Shown in pieces: positions 24,012-24,556 of a DNA stretch of 24,556 nucleotides (positions are counted from its first letter, which is position 1; every line of letters begins with the position of its first letter). The notes under the pieces are model-generated. The model was given only the letters and a program-made list of their open reading frames with translations, did no database searches and was not told the DNA's origin. Location: positions 1 to 24,556 of the IMG/VR virus record IMGVR_UViG_3300023180_000383, one strand, 5' to 3'. The position numbers and the translations under genes were made by a program. Source of the DNA: a virus.

Positions 24012-24556
24012 AATACAAGATGTTGATATTATCTTTTTAAGTTATGACGAGCCTAATGCTGAAGAAAATTGGGCAGACTTAAAACGTAAAGTGCCTTGGG
24101 CAAAAAGAGTACACGGTGTTGAAGGCAGTGATGCCGCACATAAAGCCTGTGCCGATTTATCAGATACAAAACATTTTGTAACAGTTGACGGTGACACTAT
24201 TGTTGATCCTCGATTTATGCAAGTTGAATTAGACTTAGACAAACTAGGTGTAGATGACGACTATCAATTTAGTTGGTGCGGTAAAATTGATGTTAACGGA
24301 CTTATGTACGGTAACGGAAGTTTGAAGATGTGGACAAAAGAGTTTGTAAAGAATATGCGTACACACGAAAATACAGACGGTACAAACGAAACTAGTATTG
24401 AGTTTTGTTATTTTGACAACTATTATCAACTAAACGAAAACTATAGTAGCAGTATTATTACAGGCAGTCCTTTACAAGCATGGAGAGCAGGCTTTCGTGA
24501 AGGTGTAAAGATGTCATTAGATAGGGGTACTAAGGTAACTGATATTGAAGAACAGT
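23998..24556 (+). CDS. Putative family-2-like glycosyltransferase, TTG start, 3' partial
   Basis: An open frame runs from stops at 23944-23949 to the right edge, with no early ATG; TTG 23998 with GGAG six bases upstream is the likely start. The visible 186 residues begin (M)SKIKIQDVDIIFLSYDEPNA. They continue EENWADLKRKVPWAKRVHGV, then a short helix (AAHKACADL), then FVTVDGDTIVDPRF with D-G-D at residues 64-66. This order of an opening strand with SYDEP, a helix, V-x-G-V-x-G, an A-rich helix and a DxD-like motif matches GT2-type GT-A domains. Later segments (FSWCGKIDVNGLMYGNGSLKMW; GSPLQAWRAGFREGVKM) could form the acceptor side. It overlaps the previous gene by 14 bases. The C-terminus lies beyond the window. 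Confidence 0.65.
   Translation, partial: MSKIKIQDVDIIFLSYDEPNAEENWADLKRKVPWAKRVHGVEGSDAAHKACADLSDTKHFVTVDGDTIVDPRFMQVELDLDKLGVDDDYQFSWCGKIDVNGLMYGNGSLKMWTKEFVKNMRTHENTDGTNETSIEFCYFDNYYQLNENYSSSIITGSPLQAWRAGFREGVKMSLDRGTKVTDIEEQ

Overview
This window looks like part of the tail/host-recognition region of a large marine T4-like (myovirus) phage genome. It is AT-rich, every gene is on the + strand, and the genes are packed with gaps of at most about 35 bases or with short overlaps. I see no tRNA, integrase, transposase, CRISPR array or cellular housekeeping gene. The protein families resemble those of marine T4-like phages of cyanobacteria and SAR11: a giant virion structural protein, several fibres beginning MAYxINxTD, and small GT-A-like glycosyltransferases. 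The exact host cannot be read from this sequence.

Layout. Bases 1-14168 are the 3' part of one giant structural gene. It is open at the left edge and encodes at least 4,721 residues. It contains four carbohydrate-binding-like modules, seven FG-GAP-type propeller blades with a very long insertion between blades 2 and 3, two Gly-rich GxGY modules and a C-terminal chain of beta-sandwich repeats. A 204-aa probable structural protein follows (14190-14804), behind a T4-late-promoter-like AATAAATA. Next come three paralogous fibre-like proteins (14809-16884, 16884-19001, 19036-20514) that share an N-terminal domain but end in three different C-terminal modules. A second late-promoter-like GATAAATA precedes the third. 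A 310-aa probable structural protein with a dockerin/EF-hand-like loop (20529-21461) closes the virion block.

From 21485 to the right edge lies a tightly overlapping cassette: a 114-aa conserved-looking small protein, two tandem 272-aa GT-A-like putative glycosyltransferases (DTD motifs), a 193-aa beta-rich protein of unknown function, and a third glycosyltransferase-like gene that starts at TTG 23998 and runs off the right edge.

Reading as a whole: the left 21 kb probably builds the adsorption apparatus, with the paralogous fibres acting as interchangeable tips on a common attachment domain. The right 3 kb probably encodes sugar-transfer enzymes that could modify the virion or host glycans. 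The role of the sugar-transfer genes is inference from position and motifs, not something the sequence proves.
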